Source of the DNA: a virus
Virus record (IMG/VR): IMGVR_UViG_3300043548_000233
Span: 1-31,781 of that record
Reading direction: 5' to 3' (one strand)
Length of the DNA stretch: 31,781 nt
Both the position numbers and the translations under genes were made by a program. Each line of letters starts with the position of its first letter. Position 1 is the first letter of the stretch. The notes under the pieces were generated by a model that was not told where the DNA came from, made no database searches, and worked only from the letters and a program-made list of their open reading frames with translations. This document shows, piece by piece, positions 1-7,408 of this stretch.

Positions 1-407
1 ACAAGCGAATCGAAATCGGTAGAATCGCCACGATCGCCGAGTTTGGTGAACACATGATACCCGACAAAGTTGGCACCTTCGTCTTCATAGGTAACAGTGA
101 TGGAAGCATCTTCATCAAGAGCAATCACCTGCTCTGCCATCCATGCTACAAACTTGTCAGGCCAGTCCCACGCAGAGACCAGTGTGAAGTTGTTATCGTA
201 GATGTCATCGGAGTAGCACCACTTGCTGCCGAGGTTTTCAATCGACCATTGGTGGGTAACTTCTTCAGCAGTTACACCGAACAACTTCCAGACCATCTTG
301 TAGTCATCGTTGTCCATGCCTTCGATTGCTTCGCGCCACTGTTCGACAACAACCTGTGCTGTCTCATTACAATCAATCGTGACTCGAGTAGTAACATGAT
401 TCGCCAT
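1..407 (-). CDS. Api92/YubB ferredoxin-like domain protein (3' end outside window)
   Basis: The reading frame stays open for 135 residues to the window edge, so the C-terminus is missing. It starts at ATG 405-407, five bases after an AAAGGAAG ribosome site and just downstream of the promoter at 435-463. The central block (IENLGSKWCY, then FTLVSAWDWP and TYEDEGANFVGYH) resembles the DUF1281/Api92-type ferredoxin-like domain: NxGxKW, then a tryptophan/proline segment, then an acidic strand with GxxFxG. These domains occur in many phage and plasmid proteins of unknown function. No catalytic residues can be proposed. It is probably an early gene, because it is the first gene after a strong sigma70-like promoter. 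Confidence 0.75.
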   Translation of the reverse strand, partial: MANHVTTRVTIDCNETAQVVVEQWREAIEGMDNDDYKMVWKLFGVTAEEVTHQWSIENLGSKWCYSDDIYDNNFTLVSAWDWPDKFVAWMAEQVIALDEDASITVTYEDEGANFVGYHVFTKLGDRGDSTDFDSL

Positions 408-434
408 AACAACTTCCTTTCAAACTATAATATC

Positions 435-463
435 ACTCTACCTGATTATTCTGGAAAAGTCAA
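435..463 (-). promoter_or_regulatory. Strong early-type promoter (family copy 1)
   Basis: Reading the minus strand, -35 TTGACT (458-463) is followed by exactly 17 bp and then -10 TAGAGT (435-440). The flanks match the family: GGGC before TTGAC and G after TAGAGT. It overlaps the 3' end of the nucleotidyltransferase-like gene and would start transcription near 428, 20 nt before the start codon at 407. Confidence 0.85.
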
Positions 464-1032
464 GCCCCAATCTCCCATCCACGCTCTAAAAATTTATCTA
501 GTCGATGGAGCGAAGGTTGCTCTTTGTGATTGGGATTCTGAATAATTTTCTTGTTCTTGATAGCATCATACTGCCGACGAGAGATGAACAACTGCTGCGT
601 TGCCATGTCAAAGTATGGCATACAATGGATGAAATCGAATGTCTCGCGATGTGCCTTGCATGTGAGAGTGATAACCTGCAGTCCATTCTTAAACGTTACT
701 GCATTGGTAGTGATCACCTTACCACGCACCTTTACTTCTGCCATGTATCCAGGAGTTAAATCTTTGACTTCATTGAGACTCGGAGTATCGCTCATGATAA
801 ATGATTCGAACTTATCAGCAGTGTCAACATCCTTGAGATACACGTCCCAGTCGTTTGGAGTTTCACTGTTGAACAAAGATGCAAAACATCCACCAGTAAG
901 GATGGATTCCTTGAAATATACATACGTGTCAGTAGGCAGGTCAGACAAGAGTTCGCGTAACTTACTCTTTACCAAATCCTTTACCACAATAATGTGGGCA
1001 CGTTCTGCATCATTAAAAACATCAGTATTCAC
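460..1032 (-). CDS. Nucleotidyltransferase-fold protein
   Basis: A 190-residue protein. Residues 46-65 contain TGGCFASLF followed by NDWDVYL, which fits the nucleotidyltransferase signature (GG, then DxD: G47, G48, D61, D63). The C-terminal half ends in RLDKFLERGWEI, a pattern I associate with phage members of this fold. A third acidic residue cannot be placed with certainty, so enzymatic activity is unproven; a nucleic-acid or protein nucleotidylation role is possible. The start is GTG at 1030-1032, seven bases after GGAG; an upstream ATG is not available. The gene ends inside the promoter of the next unit. Confidence 0.6.
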   Translation of the reverse strand: MNTDVFNDAERAHIIVVKDLVKSKLRELLSDLPTDTYVYFKESILTGGCFASLFNSETPNDWDVYLKDVDTADKFESFIMSDTPSLNEVKDLTPGYMAEVKVRGKVITTNAVTFKNGLQVITLTCKAHRETFDFIHCMPYFDMATQQLFISRRQYDAIKNKKIIQNPNHKEQPSLHRLDKFLERGWEIGA

Positions 1033-1049
1033 AGTGAAACTCCAATTAG

Positions 1050-1250
1050 TTAAGCGAACCGACCGATTGCGTAGATCTCGGAACGGATTTCCTTGTAGTG
1101 ACGATCAAGAATATCCTGAATCGCTGCCTTCTCATTCGGCGTAGCACCACGTGCGTCTAGATAGATGTTAGACTGCAGAGTCATCTCACCTGCCTCTTTC
1201 TCCATGTCAGATGTCATGTCACTGTGGTGGATATGTGTATTAATTTCCAT
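1050..1250 (-). CDS. Small acidic phage protein, unknown
   Basis: A 66-residue protein with two histidines close to the N-terminus and a helical, charged C-terminus (EKAAIQDILDRHYKEIRSEIYAIGRF). I do not recognise the family. The ATG at 1248-1250 is preceded by AAAGGA at eight bases; a TTG two codons earlier sits too close to that site to be used. The start overlaps the end of the small membrane protein gene by 11 nt, which implies translational coupling in the unit that begins at the promoter near 1.75 kb. Confidence 0.65.
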   Translation of the reverse strand: MEINTHIHHSDMTSDMEKEAGEMTLQSNIYLDARGATPNEKAAIQDILDRHYKEIRSEIYAIGRFA

Positions 1251-1470
1251 TTTCAAGATCCTTTAATTTGTAATAGATTTCAACTGCCTCAAGAAATTTG
1301 AGCAATAGAGAAGAAATGAATCCGACGAACATCCAAGCGAAAAACAATGGTTCACCGATATGCACTCCATTAACAAAGAACATAGCAGCAGCAAAAGTCA
1401 ACGCGAGCATGAATCCGCGAATTACGTTTTGTAGTAGAAAGTTAAGTATTAGCACGGAGTCTCTCGTCAT
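1240..1470 (-). CDS. Small two-helix membrane protein
   Basis: A 76-residue protein with two hydrophobic stretches (about residues 17-34 and 39-57) separated by a short polar turn, and a charged C-terminal tail (YYKLKDLENGN). It is probably an inner-membrane protein; no family is recognised. Its ATG overlaps the TGA of the SWIM zinc-finger gene in an ATGA arrangement, so both are likely translated from the same early mRNA. Possible roles such as superinfection exclusion or lysis control cannot be told from the sequence. Confidence 0.65.
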   Translation of the reverse strand: MTRDSVLILNFLLQNVIRGFMLALTFAAAMFFVNGVHIGEPLFFAWMFVGFISSLLLKFLEAVEIYYKLKDLENGN

Positions 1471-1736
1471 ATGATTGCGTATTTCCGCCCATCGTATTCA
1501 CCTGTCAATTGTTTGTGAAACTTATGAACATGTTTGCACTTGCCATGGAATGAGAATCCAGGACAGTCGCATTTCCAACCACGGTCGGTCAGTTCACTGT
1601 GATAGTCCTTACCCTTACAGTTCGTGTAGGTCCAGACAAATCCAGTGTAAAAGGATTTCTTGTAGTTGTAACCAGGAATCTTGAGGACTTTGTCCCACTT
1701 AGATCGGCGGACTTTTGGATTTCTTCTATCGCTCAT
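1467..1736 (-). CDS. SWIM-type zinc-finger protein
   Basis: An 89-residue basic protein. Residues 54-69 (WKCDCPGF, then GKCKHV) give the CxC...CxH arrangement of a SWIM zinc finger (C56, C58, C67, H69). The N-terminus is rich in Arg and Lys. SWIM domains bind nucleic acid or protein in many contexts; this one carries no fused domain. The ATG at 1734-1736 lies only six bases downstream of the -10 hexamer of the promoter at 1743-1771, so an mRNA from that promoter would be leaderless or nearly so. No Shine-Dalgarno site is visible. It heads the unit of three coupled small genes. Confidence 0.75.
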   Translation of the reverse strand: MSDRRNPKVRRSKWDKVLKIPGYNYKKSFYTGFVWTYTNCKGKDYHSELTDRGWKCDCPGFSFHGKCKHVHKFHKQLTGEYDGRKYAII

Positions 1737-1742
1737 ATTGTC

Positions 1743-1771
1743 ATTCTACTCTAAGTTGAGTAAAATGTCAA
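1743..1771 (-). promoter_or_regulatory. Strong early-type promoter (family copy 2), leaderless geometry
   Basis: TTGACA (1766-1771), 17 bp, TAGAAT (1743-1748). The start codon of the SWIM gene begins six bases past the -10 box, at about the expected +1. The -35 overlaps the last codons of the methyltransferase gene upstream. Confidence 0.85.
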
Positions 1772-2385
1772 GCCTTTTTCCAACAAGTCCAGACTGCTTC
1801 TTGAAATTCATCAGTCATGTATGGTTCGAGATTGTTTTGCGACACCGACAGCGCGATGTCTTTATATTGTATTTCACACCAGCGCCAGACATGGTTTTTG
1901 ATGTATGCTTGGTAAAGAACATCATCATAGGAATAGTCATGCGCCATGATAATGTCACCAGACTTCAGAATACGAGAGAAAACCTCGAATTCCTTAATCT
2001 TATTACCACCGTCGCAAAGGACAAGAGTCTGCCCTTTTCGCGAGATATAATCTTCTACTGCGTCATAATCTTCAAATACGCTTTGAACGTTTACCGAAAT
2101 ATTATTCTCTTCGAGGGTCGCTTTATGCTTAGTTTCTATTACATCATACGTAATAATCTCTGCATTTGTTAAATCCCTCACTGCACGAATAAAACCACCA
2201 GTTGCGGTACCTATCTCTATCACGCGCACAATATTCTCTTCTGCAAAGAGTTTTTCGAAAGCAGGGTAAAAGTTCTTATTTTGCTGGGTAAAGATGCCTT
2301 TATATAGACCACCGCCCCACTGGTGATTCCAGTTGGGGAACTCATTTACGGGATCGAATGCTTCTCTTGGAATTTGAAATGCCAT
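1768..2385 (-). CDS. Class I SAM-dependent methyltransferase (CmcI-like)
   Basis: A 205-residue protein. Residues 54-64 (RVIEIGTATGG) are motif I of Rossmann-fold methyltransferases, and a later segment (LVLCDGGNKIKEFEVF, then GDIIMAHDY) fits motifs IV-VI. The DGG...HDY pattern is like the cephalosporin-hydroxylase/rhamnosyl O-methyltransferase group, which acts on small molecules or sugars and not on DNA. The start codon overlaps the preceding stop (TAATG). Together with the second small-molecule methyltransferase at 10.5-11.2 kb it may modify glycans, but the substrate cannot be read from the sequence. Confidence 0.75.
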   Translation of the reverse strand: MAFQIPREAFDPVNEFPNWNHQWGGGLYKGIFTQQNKNFYPAFEKLFAEENIVRVIEIGTATGGFIRAVRDLTNAEIITYDVIETKHKATLEENNISVNVQSVFEDYDAVEDYISRKGQTLVLCDGGNKIKEFEVFSRILKSGDIIMAHDYSYDDVLYQAYIKNHVWRWCEIQYKDIALSVSQNNLEPYMTDEFQEAVWTCWKKA

Positions 2386-2678
2386 TATAAAAAATCTTTA
2401 TATTGTTTCCTGATACTGCCGAAGTCTTTTTCTTTTTCGACATCGTCTATGAACGAACCAATAGCAGACTTCCAGTCTTTCTTGTCCATGACAGATGTCA
2501 GAATATCTTTGGAGAGGATTTGTAGGACAGAACCAAGTGCGATAATTTCTTCTTCATCATCGCAGTATAGGATGGTTTCTTTGATGTAGGAATCAACATC
2601 TTGCATGAGAGACATGCGCTTTTGCTGTCTCTCGGAGAATGTCAATCGACGTTGCGGATCATAAGATGGTTCAATCAT
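2385..2678 (-). CDS. Conserved small phage protein, unknown
   Basis: A 97-residue acidic, mostly helical protein (MIEPSYDPQRRL start; SYIKETILYCDDEEEIIALG in the middle). It resembles small uncharacterised proteins of T4-like phages that start with a conserved TFSERQQKRM-like segment, but I cannot name a family. The ATG at 2676-2678 was chosen because it leaves a 4 nt gap to the upstream stop; an ATG nine codons earlier (2705) would overlap the upstream gene by 23 nt. Neither has a strong ribosome site. The last codon overlaps the methyltransferase start (TAATG). Confidence 0.6.
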   Translation of the reverse strand: MIEPSYDPQRRLTFSERQQKRMSLMQDVDSYIKETILYCDDEEEIIALGSVLQILSKDILTSVMDKKDWKSAIGSFIDDVEKEKDFGSIRKQYKDFL

Positions 2679-2682
2679 ATTC

Positions 2683-2958
2683 CTATTTATTGTAGTCAAT
2701 GACATTCACCCAGTTGAGTTTCTGCTCTTCGTCCCATTCCTGCAGGTAATCATTGTCTTCATCAAACAACCGTAGATATTCAGCACGGTCGATCTCACGA
2801 GTGGATGTGATCATCTCATCAATGTGCAACTGAGAAAACTCATGGAGTTGTCCATCGTTGTTCATTGTGACCTCATCCTTGGCATCCGATGCATTGTTTG
2901 CTTCAACAACATAACGCATACGAAAGATGCTGACAGTTTCAACAAGATACTTAGGCAT
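2683..2958 (-). CDS. Conserved phage protein (possibly DpnD/PcfM-like)
   Basis: A 91-residue protein: an N-terminal beta-rich part (KYLVETVSIFRMRYVVEA) then an acidic helical part ending near LRLFDEDNDYLQEW. Proteins with this layout are common in marine T4-like phages. The first strand and the EANNASDAKDEV segment faintly recall DpnD/PcfM-like domains, a low-confidence link. It overlaps the upstream gene by 8 nt and lies in the string of small genes between the AAA+ ATPase and the methyltransferase. Confidence 0.65.
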   Translation of the reverse strand: MPKYLVETVSIFRMRYVVEANNASDAKDEVTMNNDGQLHEFSQLHIDEMITSTREIDRAEYLRLFDEDNDYLQEWDEEQKLNWVNVIDYNK

Positions 2959-3130
2959 CGACTCGTCCCAATCGATGCATAAGATTAGAAATTACTGCCA
3001 CATCAGGATGCGGATCTCGATCGCTGTATCCCTCTACTCGCATTAGATCGAGTAGATAGGAATGCAGTGCACGCTTGATCACAGGATAATCTGATGGTGC
3101 GAACACACCACCCTTTGCTTCTTTAACCAT
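2951..3130 (-). CDS. Small phage protein, unknown
   Basis: A 59-residue protein (MVKEAKGGVFAPSDYPVIKR...). No family recognised; a helical core (ALHSYLLDLMRVEG) and a histidine-proline stretch are visible. ATG at 3128-3130 overlaps the upstream stop (TAATG), favouring it over an ATG three codons earlier at 3139. The 3' end overlaps the next gene by 8 nt, so it is most likely translated by coupling. Confidence 0.6.
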   Translation of the reverse strand: MVKEAKGGVFAPSDYPVIKRALHSYLLDLMRVEGYSDRDPHPDVAVISNLMHRLGRVDA

Positions 3131-3696
3131 TAGTCCCATAGTCCTTGATAATATTTTCCGAATAACAATATGCCATTATCGATACGTTGCAGGTGTGCGC
3201 GATGTGCATCTCTGTCATACACAGAGTCTTTCATGAATCGATCATTAAAAACACCACCGCAGTTTTCATCAATGCTCTCTTCGAATGCCCAGATCATCTC
3301 ATCCATGACCCAATCCCAACGCTTATGGTGGTTGTCATCAACATCCCATTCATTCTCCTTTGCTGGAGCAGAGGTGGAACGAAGTTCTTCAGGTACATCT
3401 TCATCAGCAACGCAAGGAGAACCATGCTTTGTCGCCTTGAGTTGCTTTAGCATAGGCACAATGATCAAACCAAGAGTGTGGTCCATGCTCCATGTATCAT
3501 ATGGGTCGATACGAATCTTGACCTTCCTCTTCTTATTGAAAAAATATGAGGATATTTCGGTAATTGGTGTATGCTTATCCAACCATTCCCCTAATGCAAA
3601 AACTGCATCATCGTCCTTGTCCTTCCAGAACAGAATCTTTTCTGCGATCTGGTATGGCCCGAACCAACGAGGATATGGACCTATATTGACTTTCAC
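3130..3696 (-). CDS. Conserved T4-like phage protein, unknown
   Basis: A protein of about 188 residues beginning KVNIGPYPRWFGPYQIAEK. The middle (KIRIDPYDTWSMDHTLGLII, then PMLKQLKATKHGSP) and the DDNHHKRWDWVMDEMIWAFE segment match a protein family I remember as widespread in cyanophages and other T4-like phages, without known function. The start is most likely GTG at 3694-3696: it overlaps the TAG of the ATPase gene and has GGGGAG seven bases upstream, while the ATG at 3711 lacks a ribosome site. Confidence 0.75.
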   Translation of the reverse strand: MKVNIGPYPRWFGPYQIAEKILFWKDKDDDAVFALGEWLDKHTPITEISSYFFNKKRKVKIRIDPYDTWSMDHTLGLIIVPMLKQLKATKHGSPCVADEDVPEELRSTSAPAKENEWDVDDNHHKRWDWVMDEMIWAFEESIDENCGGVFNDRFMKDSVYDRDAHRAHLQRIDNGILLFGKYYQGLWD

Positions 3697-4832
3697 TACA
3701 GCGCTCCCCAATAAACTGGTGCCTTGGCAACCTTACGAGTCAGTTGCACCTGATCACCATCCTCGTTAACGAACACGAACGAACCTTCCTTGGCATTGAC
3801 ATGCTTCAGATCAGCAGGATTGAACCATGCATACTCATTCCCATCATCGCTACGACGAATACGAGGGGCATTACGAGCGAGCATCGCATCTTCCAGTTCA
3901 TCGAGTTCATCCTCATCTTCAACACCATCACCATACGAAATGTAGAATCGATCGCGGGAAGTAAGAGGATTGAAGTCGATAATCTTAGTGTGAATCAGTT
4001 CGCTTGGAACAACCTGTCCATCAACAACCAGTTTGGCAACATCGTAGTCAGGTTCATTGTTATCATACTCAGGTTTCGCATTGAGCAGACGCATCGCTTC
4101 GACAGGAGTTTCGTTGTAACGATTCATGTCTTCAACCATCGCCTTGAGCATGTCAAAGTTAAACTCACCAAACAGTGTGGCGATCTTACATACATCATCG
4201 ATGTGCGACTTATCATTCAGAGCATCTTCGCAGTATTCGATAATGAATTCCTGCGACAGACCCTTGAAGTCGATCGCATAGAAGATACGACCAGGACGGT
4301 TGCGCATATGCTGATCAACACGCCACTTGTCATTGCAAGTAAGGATGAACAGCGTCTTGCTGGGATATACACCATCCAGCAGAGTAAGCATCTTCTCCTG
4401 CTCGGTGCGATCATATACCTTTTCAAACTCGTCGAACATAACAATCAGAGGTTGCTCGATATCCTGGATCAACTTGTTGAACGAGTCGCCAGTCCACGCA
4501 GAGTTGATCACGATGGTCGGGATGCCCATATCATAACCCATAATGGACAGGTGCTTGGCAAGCAGAGTCTTGCCCGATCCCTTTTCACCAGTCAGCAGCA
4601 CACCAGTGGAGTTGCTGCGATCCATGAAGGTGCGCATGATGCGATCTGCATTACGAGTAGTGTCGCCGTAATACTTCTTGACTGGTGCGAACTTGTCGAT
4701 CATCTCCAGAAACAGATTACCAAACTGGTCTGCCTTGACCGTATAGTTTTCTGCTGGGAGTTTTTCAGAGATGTCTACCGACTTCTCATCAGTTACGCGA
4801 TAGGTATTTCCATTACGAATATAATATGTCAC
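3696..4832 (-). CDS. AAA+ family ATPase
   Basis: A 378-residue protein with Walker A GEKGSGKT (82-89), Walker B LIVMFDEFEK (D134, E135), sensor-1-like FILTCND (162-168) and an arginine-finger candidate NRPGR (178-182). The C-terminal third is acidic (DGVEDEDELDELEDA) and ends in beta-rich sequence. This is a single-domain AAA+ remodelling-type ATPase of the kind seen in T4-like phages; the client is unknown. The start is GTG at 4830-4832 with AAGGAAG seven bases upstream. It ends in TAG, and the next in-frame codon is TGA. Confidence 0.85.
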   Translation of the reverse strand: MTYYIRNGNTYRVTDEKSVDISEKLPAENYTVKADQFGNLFLEMIDKFAPVKKYYGDTTRNADRIMRTFMDRSNSTGVLLTGEKGSGKTLLAKHLSIMGYDMGIPTIVINSAWTGDSFNKLIQDIEQPLIVMFDEFEKVYDRTEQEKMLTLLDGVYPSKTLFILTCNDKWRVDQHMRNRPGRIFYAIDFKGLSQEFIIEYCEDALNDKSHIDDVCKIATLFGEFNFDMLKAMVEDMNRYNETPVEAMRLLNAKPEYDNNEPDYDVAKLVVDGQVVPSELIHTKIIDFNPLTSRDRFYISYGDGVEDEDELDELEDAMLARNAPRIRRSDDGNEYAWFNPADLKHVNAKEGSFVFVNEDGDQVQLTRKVAKAPVYWGAL

Positions 4833-4844
4833 TGTTACGCTTCC

Positions 4845-5021
4845 TTACTTGCCCAAAAATTCATTAAGACGTTCATCATTACCAAAGTCAAGAGGATAAT
4901 CCATATCATTGACTGCTTGCACAATCTTTGTGATACCATATACTGCCAGTGCTGCTACTCCGAACACTGCGACGTATGGAATCGCTTCAATTGCCTTATC
5001 CTTTAGATCTTCCCTATTCAT
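4845..5021 (-). CDS. Small single-helix membrane protein
   Basis: A 58-residue protein starting MNREDLKDKAIEAIPYVA. One hydrophobic helix (about residues 14-31) is followed by a soluble acidic tail ending NEFLGK. It fills the gap between the ATPase gene and the gene at 5.0-5.3 kb; its start overlaps the upstream stop by 8 nt. It is probably anchored in the inner membrane. No family is recognised. Confidence 0.65.
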   Translation of the reverse strand: MNREDLKDKAIEAIPYVAVFGVAALAVYGITKIVQAVNDMDYPLDFGNDERLNEFLGK

Positions 5022-5256
5022 CTTTCAGTCCCATATCTGCCAGTTGCGCAGGAGTGGAATACCACTTGAGAATCAGTTCGAGGGCATCGATGTGCTTCTG
5101 AATCTCTGCGTCGTCTGCCTCAGAATCACCCCAAACAAAGATATGGTTGTCTGCGCCGAGATCTGTCTTCAGCCGTTCCCACGTGTCACGTAGTTGTCCA
5201 ACAACAACATTATCAACGGTTTCCCAATCCAGTTCTACTGTAATCTTACTCATCAT
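5014..5256 (-). CDS. Small phage protein, unknown
   Basis: An 80-residue protein (or 79, from the second ATG). The pattern ITVELDWETVDNVVVGQL...IQKHIDALELILKWY resembles small uncharacterised proteins of cyanophages that have an N-terminal beta strand and two helices. AAGGTG precedes the tandem ATGs. It overlaps the genes on both sides and ends in TAG. Confidence 0.65.
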   Translation of the reverse strand: MMSKITVELDWETVDNVVVGQLRDTWERLKTDLGADNHIFVWGDSEADDAEIQKHIDALELILKWYSTPAQLADMGLKDE

Positions 5257-5653
5257 TAATCACCTTCTTATAACGGTTCACTGTTCCATCTGCTTCTTCA
5301 ACCATAATCTCATGAAGATCTTTGTTCTCAGCAAAGATACGAGGTTCATGGTCGGCAACAATACGATCTGCTTCGCGCAGAGTGCGCATCACGGCATTAG
5401 CAACGCCAATGTGATTGCGACCAGATGCCTCGGCATCGAGCACTGCTTGCGCGCATGCCTTATAGAGTTCTTCGGGTAGTTCCCATGAATGATCAACATA
5501 TGATCCTTTCTCTAAAGAACCAATGCGACGAAGGTAGGACTGTCCGCCATCTACTGAGATGGCGCCACAAGAGCATGTCACAAAATCGTGGCGATGCTTA
5601 GAGACAATAAAGTCCCCACAACCATTACACGTTACTGCATTCTGAATAATCAA
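5246..5653 (-). CDS. Zinc-ribbon phage protein (DUF7695-like)
   Basis: A 135-residue protein with an N-terminal zinc ribbon: CNGCGDFIVSKHRHDFVTCS followed by CGA, then DGGQSYLRR. This CxxC...CxC block with SKHRHDF is typical of a small phage family often labelled DUF7695. The C-terminal half is helical (VANAVMRTLREADRIVADH). The start is TTG at 5651-5653 with GGAAG five bases upstream; no in-frame ATG exists upstream of the zinc site. A nucleic-acid binding role is likely but unproven. Confidence 0.75.
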   Translation of the reverse strand: MIIQNAVTCNGCGDFIVSKHRHDFVTCSCGAISVDGGQSYLRRIGSLEKGSYVDHSWELPEELYKACAQAVLDAEASGRNHIGVANAVMRTLREADRIVADHEPRIFAENKDLHEIMVEEADGTVNRYKKVINDE

Positions 5654-5820
5654 TTCAACTTCCCATCATAAGTTCGCAACCATGGTTGCCCTGAAATAGT
5701 TTGCTCAAGTTCATCAGCAACCTTGTGCCAATATTCCTTCGCCCACTCACTCTTTGCATTGTACGCTGTTTCGCGACATTTGTCAATAGAATTTAAACGC
5801 CATGCCCAATTTTTTTCCAT
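5650..5820 (-). CDS. Small basic-helical phage protein, unknown
   Basis: A 56-residue protein (MEKNWAWRLNSIDKCRETAY...). The frame is open further upstream, but ATG 5818-5820 overlaps the stop of the oxygenase gene (TAATG), which fixes the start. It is Trp-rich and helical with no recognised family. The 3' end overlaps the next gene's TTG start by 4 nt. Confidence 0.65.
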   Translation of the reverse strand: MEKNWAWRLNSIDKCRETAYNAKSEWAKEYWHKVADELEQTISGQPWLRTYDGKLN

Positions 5821-6380
5821 TAAAATTCTCCATAAGACCAAGATACAAGGCTGTATCGAACACCAGATTCCACAGGATCGACCTTGTGTTGCACATAAGA
5901 GGGAAACATTATAACATCTCCCTTGTTGAAGGGGAAACTGTACCGTTGACCCATATACCACAGCGCCAATTTACCACCAGTAAACTCATCATTCAACAAT
6001 GTGATACATGTAATTTTACGAACTGGATTTTTGTCCAGATCGTTGACATCTGCTCTCCAGATAATGTCAGTATGCGCATCAAACTTACCATCTACATCAT
6101 ACTGCACAAAATGATTCTCGTGCGAATATTTCGAGATGTTTATCTTAAAGTAATCTTCATTTGCATATCTGATCAACTCGCGAATCTTCTCTACTACGGG
6201 ATTAGTAGGACTAACGGTTGTTTGCGAGGAATATCGAAAGTCTTTATTATAACCTCGTATATTTGATCGGACAATTCCACTATCAACAAGCGATTTTTCT
6301 TTTTGATTGTCCACAAACCATGTCAGATCGTCAAAAACGTTTCTGAAAACAATGGCATTTTGTAGAACCACATACTTCAT
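5820..6380 (-). CDS. 2-oxoglutarate/Fe(II)-dependent oxygenase
   Basis: A 186-residue protein with the prolyl-4-hydroxylase-like double-stranded beta helix: HTD (H103, D105), FPSYVQHKVDP (H165) and the 2-oxoglutarate-binding arginine in GVRYSLVSW (R175). An iron- and 2OG-dependent hydroxylation is therefore likely. Phages of this type carry several such enzymes, proposed to act on proteins, nucleotides or sugars; the substrate is unknown. It overlaps the dCMP deaminase stop by 4 nt (ATGA). It is one of three oxygenase candidates in this window. Confidence 0.85.
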   Translation of the reverse strand: MKYVVLQNAIVFRNVFDDLTWFVDNQKEKSLVDSGIVRSNIRGYNKDFRYSSQTTVSPTNPVVEKIRELIRYANEDYFKINISKYSHENHFVQYDVDGKFDAHTDIIWRADVNDLDKNPVRKITCITLLNDEFTGGKLALWYMGQRYSFPFNKGDVIMFPSYVQHKVDPVESGVRYSLVSWSYGEF

Positions 6381-6802
6381 TTTTTATGCACCAAATGCAA
6401 CACCACACCTGCTTCGTGGAACATCTGCTTGGTAATATCCCAGTTGAATGTATCCTCACGATCGGGATGGTAACTCACGACCTTAGTAATGCCACGCTGG
6501 ATAATGCTCTTAGCGCATTCGTTGCACGGGAGCAGCGGGACATACAGCGTGCATCCCTCAACGCTCATGGGTGAATTGTCCAGCGCATTACGTTCAGCGT
6601 GTGCTACAAACAGATGCTTGGTAGGACGGTCTTCATATCGTTCTACCTTGTCAGCAACACCACGAGGGAAACCGTTGTAACCAATGGAGATGATGCGATT
6701 ACGGTCATCTGCAATGACTGCGCCCAACTTGGTGCGAGGGTCATATGACCACGTGCCGATGTGTTCAGCAAGATCTAGGAATCGCTCAGTCCATTTAGTC
6801 AT
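6377..6802 (-). CDS. Deoxycytidylate (dCMP) deaminase
   Basis: A 141-residue zinc-dependent deaminase with HAE (H68, E70) and PCNEC (C93, C96), the two zinc-binding motifs. It converts dCMP to dUMP, feeding thymidylate synthesis during phage DNA replication. The N-terminus (RFLDLAEHIGTWSYDPRTKL) and GYNGFPRG are typical of phage dCMP deaminases. The protein is shorter than T4 Cd (about 193 residues) and lacks an obvious extra zinc insert. AAGG precedes the ATG; it overlaps both neighbours. Confidence 0.92.
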   Translation of the reverse strand: MTKWTERFLDLAEHIGTWSYDPRTKLGAVIADDRNRIISIGYNGFPRGVADKVERYEDRPTKHLFVAHAERNALDNSPMSVEGCTLYVPLLPCNECAKSIIQRGITKVVSYHPDREDTFNWDITKQMFHEAGVVLHLVHKK

Positions 6803-7007
6803 AGTCTACGCCTTCGTCCTGTTTGCGACCCATGTAGTGGTCGTCGCTTACGCAATGAAACTGTGCCTGTACCTTGGTGTTGATGATGCTCTTGGCATAG
6901 GTGCCAGCGAAACTCTCGCACTGCTCCTTGTTGGCAGTTTCGTAGACGTCCTTGGCAACGAACTCGCCTTCCTGTGTGAACAGAAATACAATCAACCAGA
7001 AACTCAT
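6795..7007 (-). CDS. Small secreted or membrane-anchored phage protein
   Basis: A 70-residue protein with a hydrophobic start (MSFWLIVFLFTQEG) that could be a short signal anchor, two cysteines (CESF and FHCV) and an acidic end. Similar small proteins with EQC..FAG occur in marine phages; function unknown. Start ATG overlaps the upstream TGA (ATGA). Confidence 0.65.
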   Translation of the reverse strand: MSFWLIVFLFTQEGEFVAKDVYETANKEQCESFAGTYAKSIINTKVQAQFHCVSDDHYMGRKQDEGVDYD

Positions 7008-7210
7008 TTCACAACTCCGTAAACAAGGATAGCGGTAATGAAACCATTGACAACCATTAGAGGTTTATCTTGCATCTTGTAGGCAGCATAACCCCAGAGA
7101 GCAGCACCGATGATGGAAAGGATTAGGTCTGCTGTGTGGAACTCAAACGCACGACACGTAGCAGCTACGATGACACAGGCAGTGCCGATCCACTTCAAAA
7201 TCTCAAGCAT
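7004..7210 (-). CDS. Small three-segment membrane protein
   Basis: A 68-residue, mostly hydrophobic protein beginning MLEILKWIGTACVIVAA. Segments at about 5-20, 24-40 and 50-66 could cross the membrane. ATG 7208-7210 with GGAGG upstream is preferred over an ATG ten codons earlier that has no ribosome site. It overlaps the next upstream gene by 8 nt. Confidence 0.65.
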   Translation of the reverse strand: MLEILKWIGTACVIVAATCRAFEFHTADLILSIIGAALWGYAAYKMQDKPLMVVNGFITAILVYGVVK

Positions 7211-7349
7211 GCTTTTCCTCCAGCGAAAGAGCAATACCAAGACCGAAGATGATCAGACCAGCAATACCCTGAACGGCAAAGCGCAAGAAACTTGCATCCT
7301 CAGGAACACACATCGTCAAAATTCCAACAATCATCAAACCGTAATTCAT
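7203..7349 (-). CDS. Very small membrane protein (48 aa)
   Basis: A 48-residue protein (MNYGLMIVGILTMCVPEDAS...) with two hydrophobic stretches. AAGGA lies six bases before the ATG at 7347-7349, and the promoter at 7376-7404 lies directly upstream. Its stop overlaps the start of the next membrane protein by 8 nt. It is the first gene of this early unit. Confidence 0.65.
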   Translation of the reverse strand: MNYGLMIVGILTMCVPEDASFLRFAVQGIAGLIIFGLGIALSLEEKHA

Positions 7350-7375
7350 AACAAATCCTTTTCAAACTATAACTC

Positions 7376-7404
7376 ATTCTACCCTAAAACGGAGATAAAG
7401 TCAA
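7376..7404 (-). promoter_or_regulatory. Strong early-type promoter (family copy 3)
   Basis: TTGACT (7399-7404), 17 bp, TAGAAT (7376-7381). The leader that follows (TATAGTTTGAAAAGGA) is nearly the same as the leader after the promoter at 435-463, so the two form a matching promoter-leader pair. Confidence 0.85.
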
Positions 7405-7408
7405 GCCC

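Noticed and set aside
54-5006. Long plus-strand open frames opposite the leftmost genes (for example 420 codons at 3744-5006)
   Set aside because: They lie antisense to well-supported minus-strand genes with ribosome sites and family motifs; their codon pattern mirrors the sense gene.
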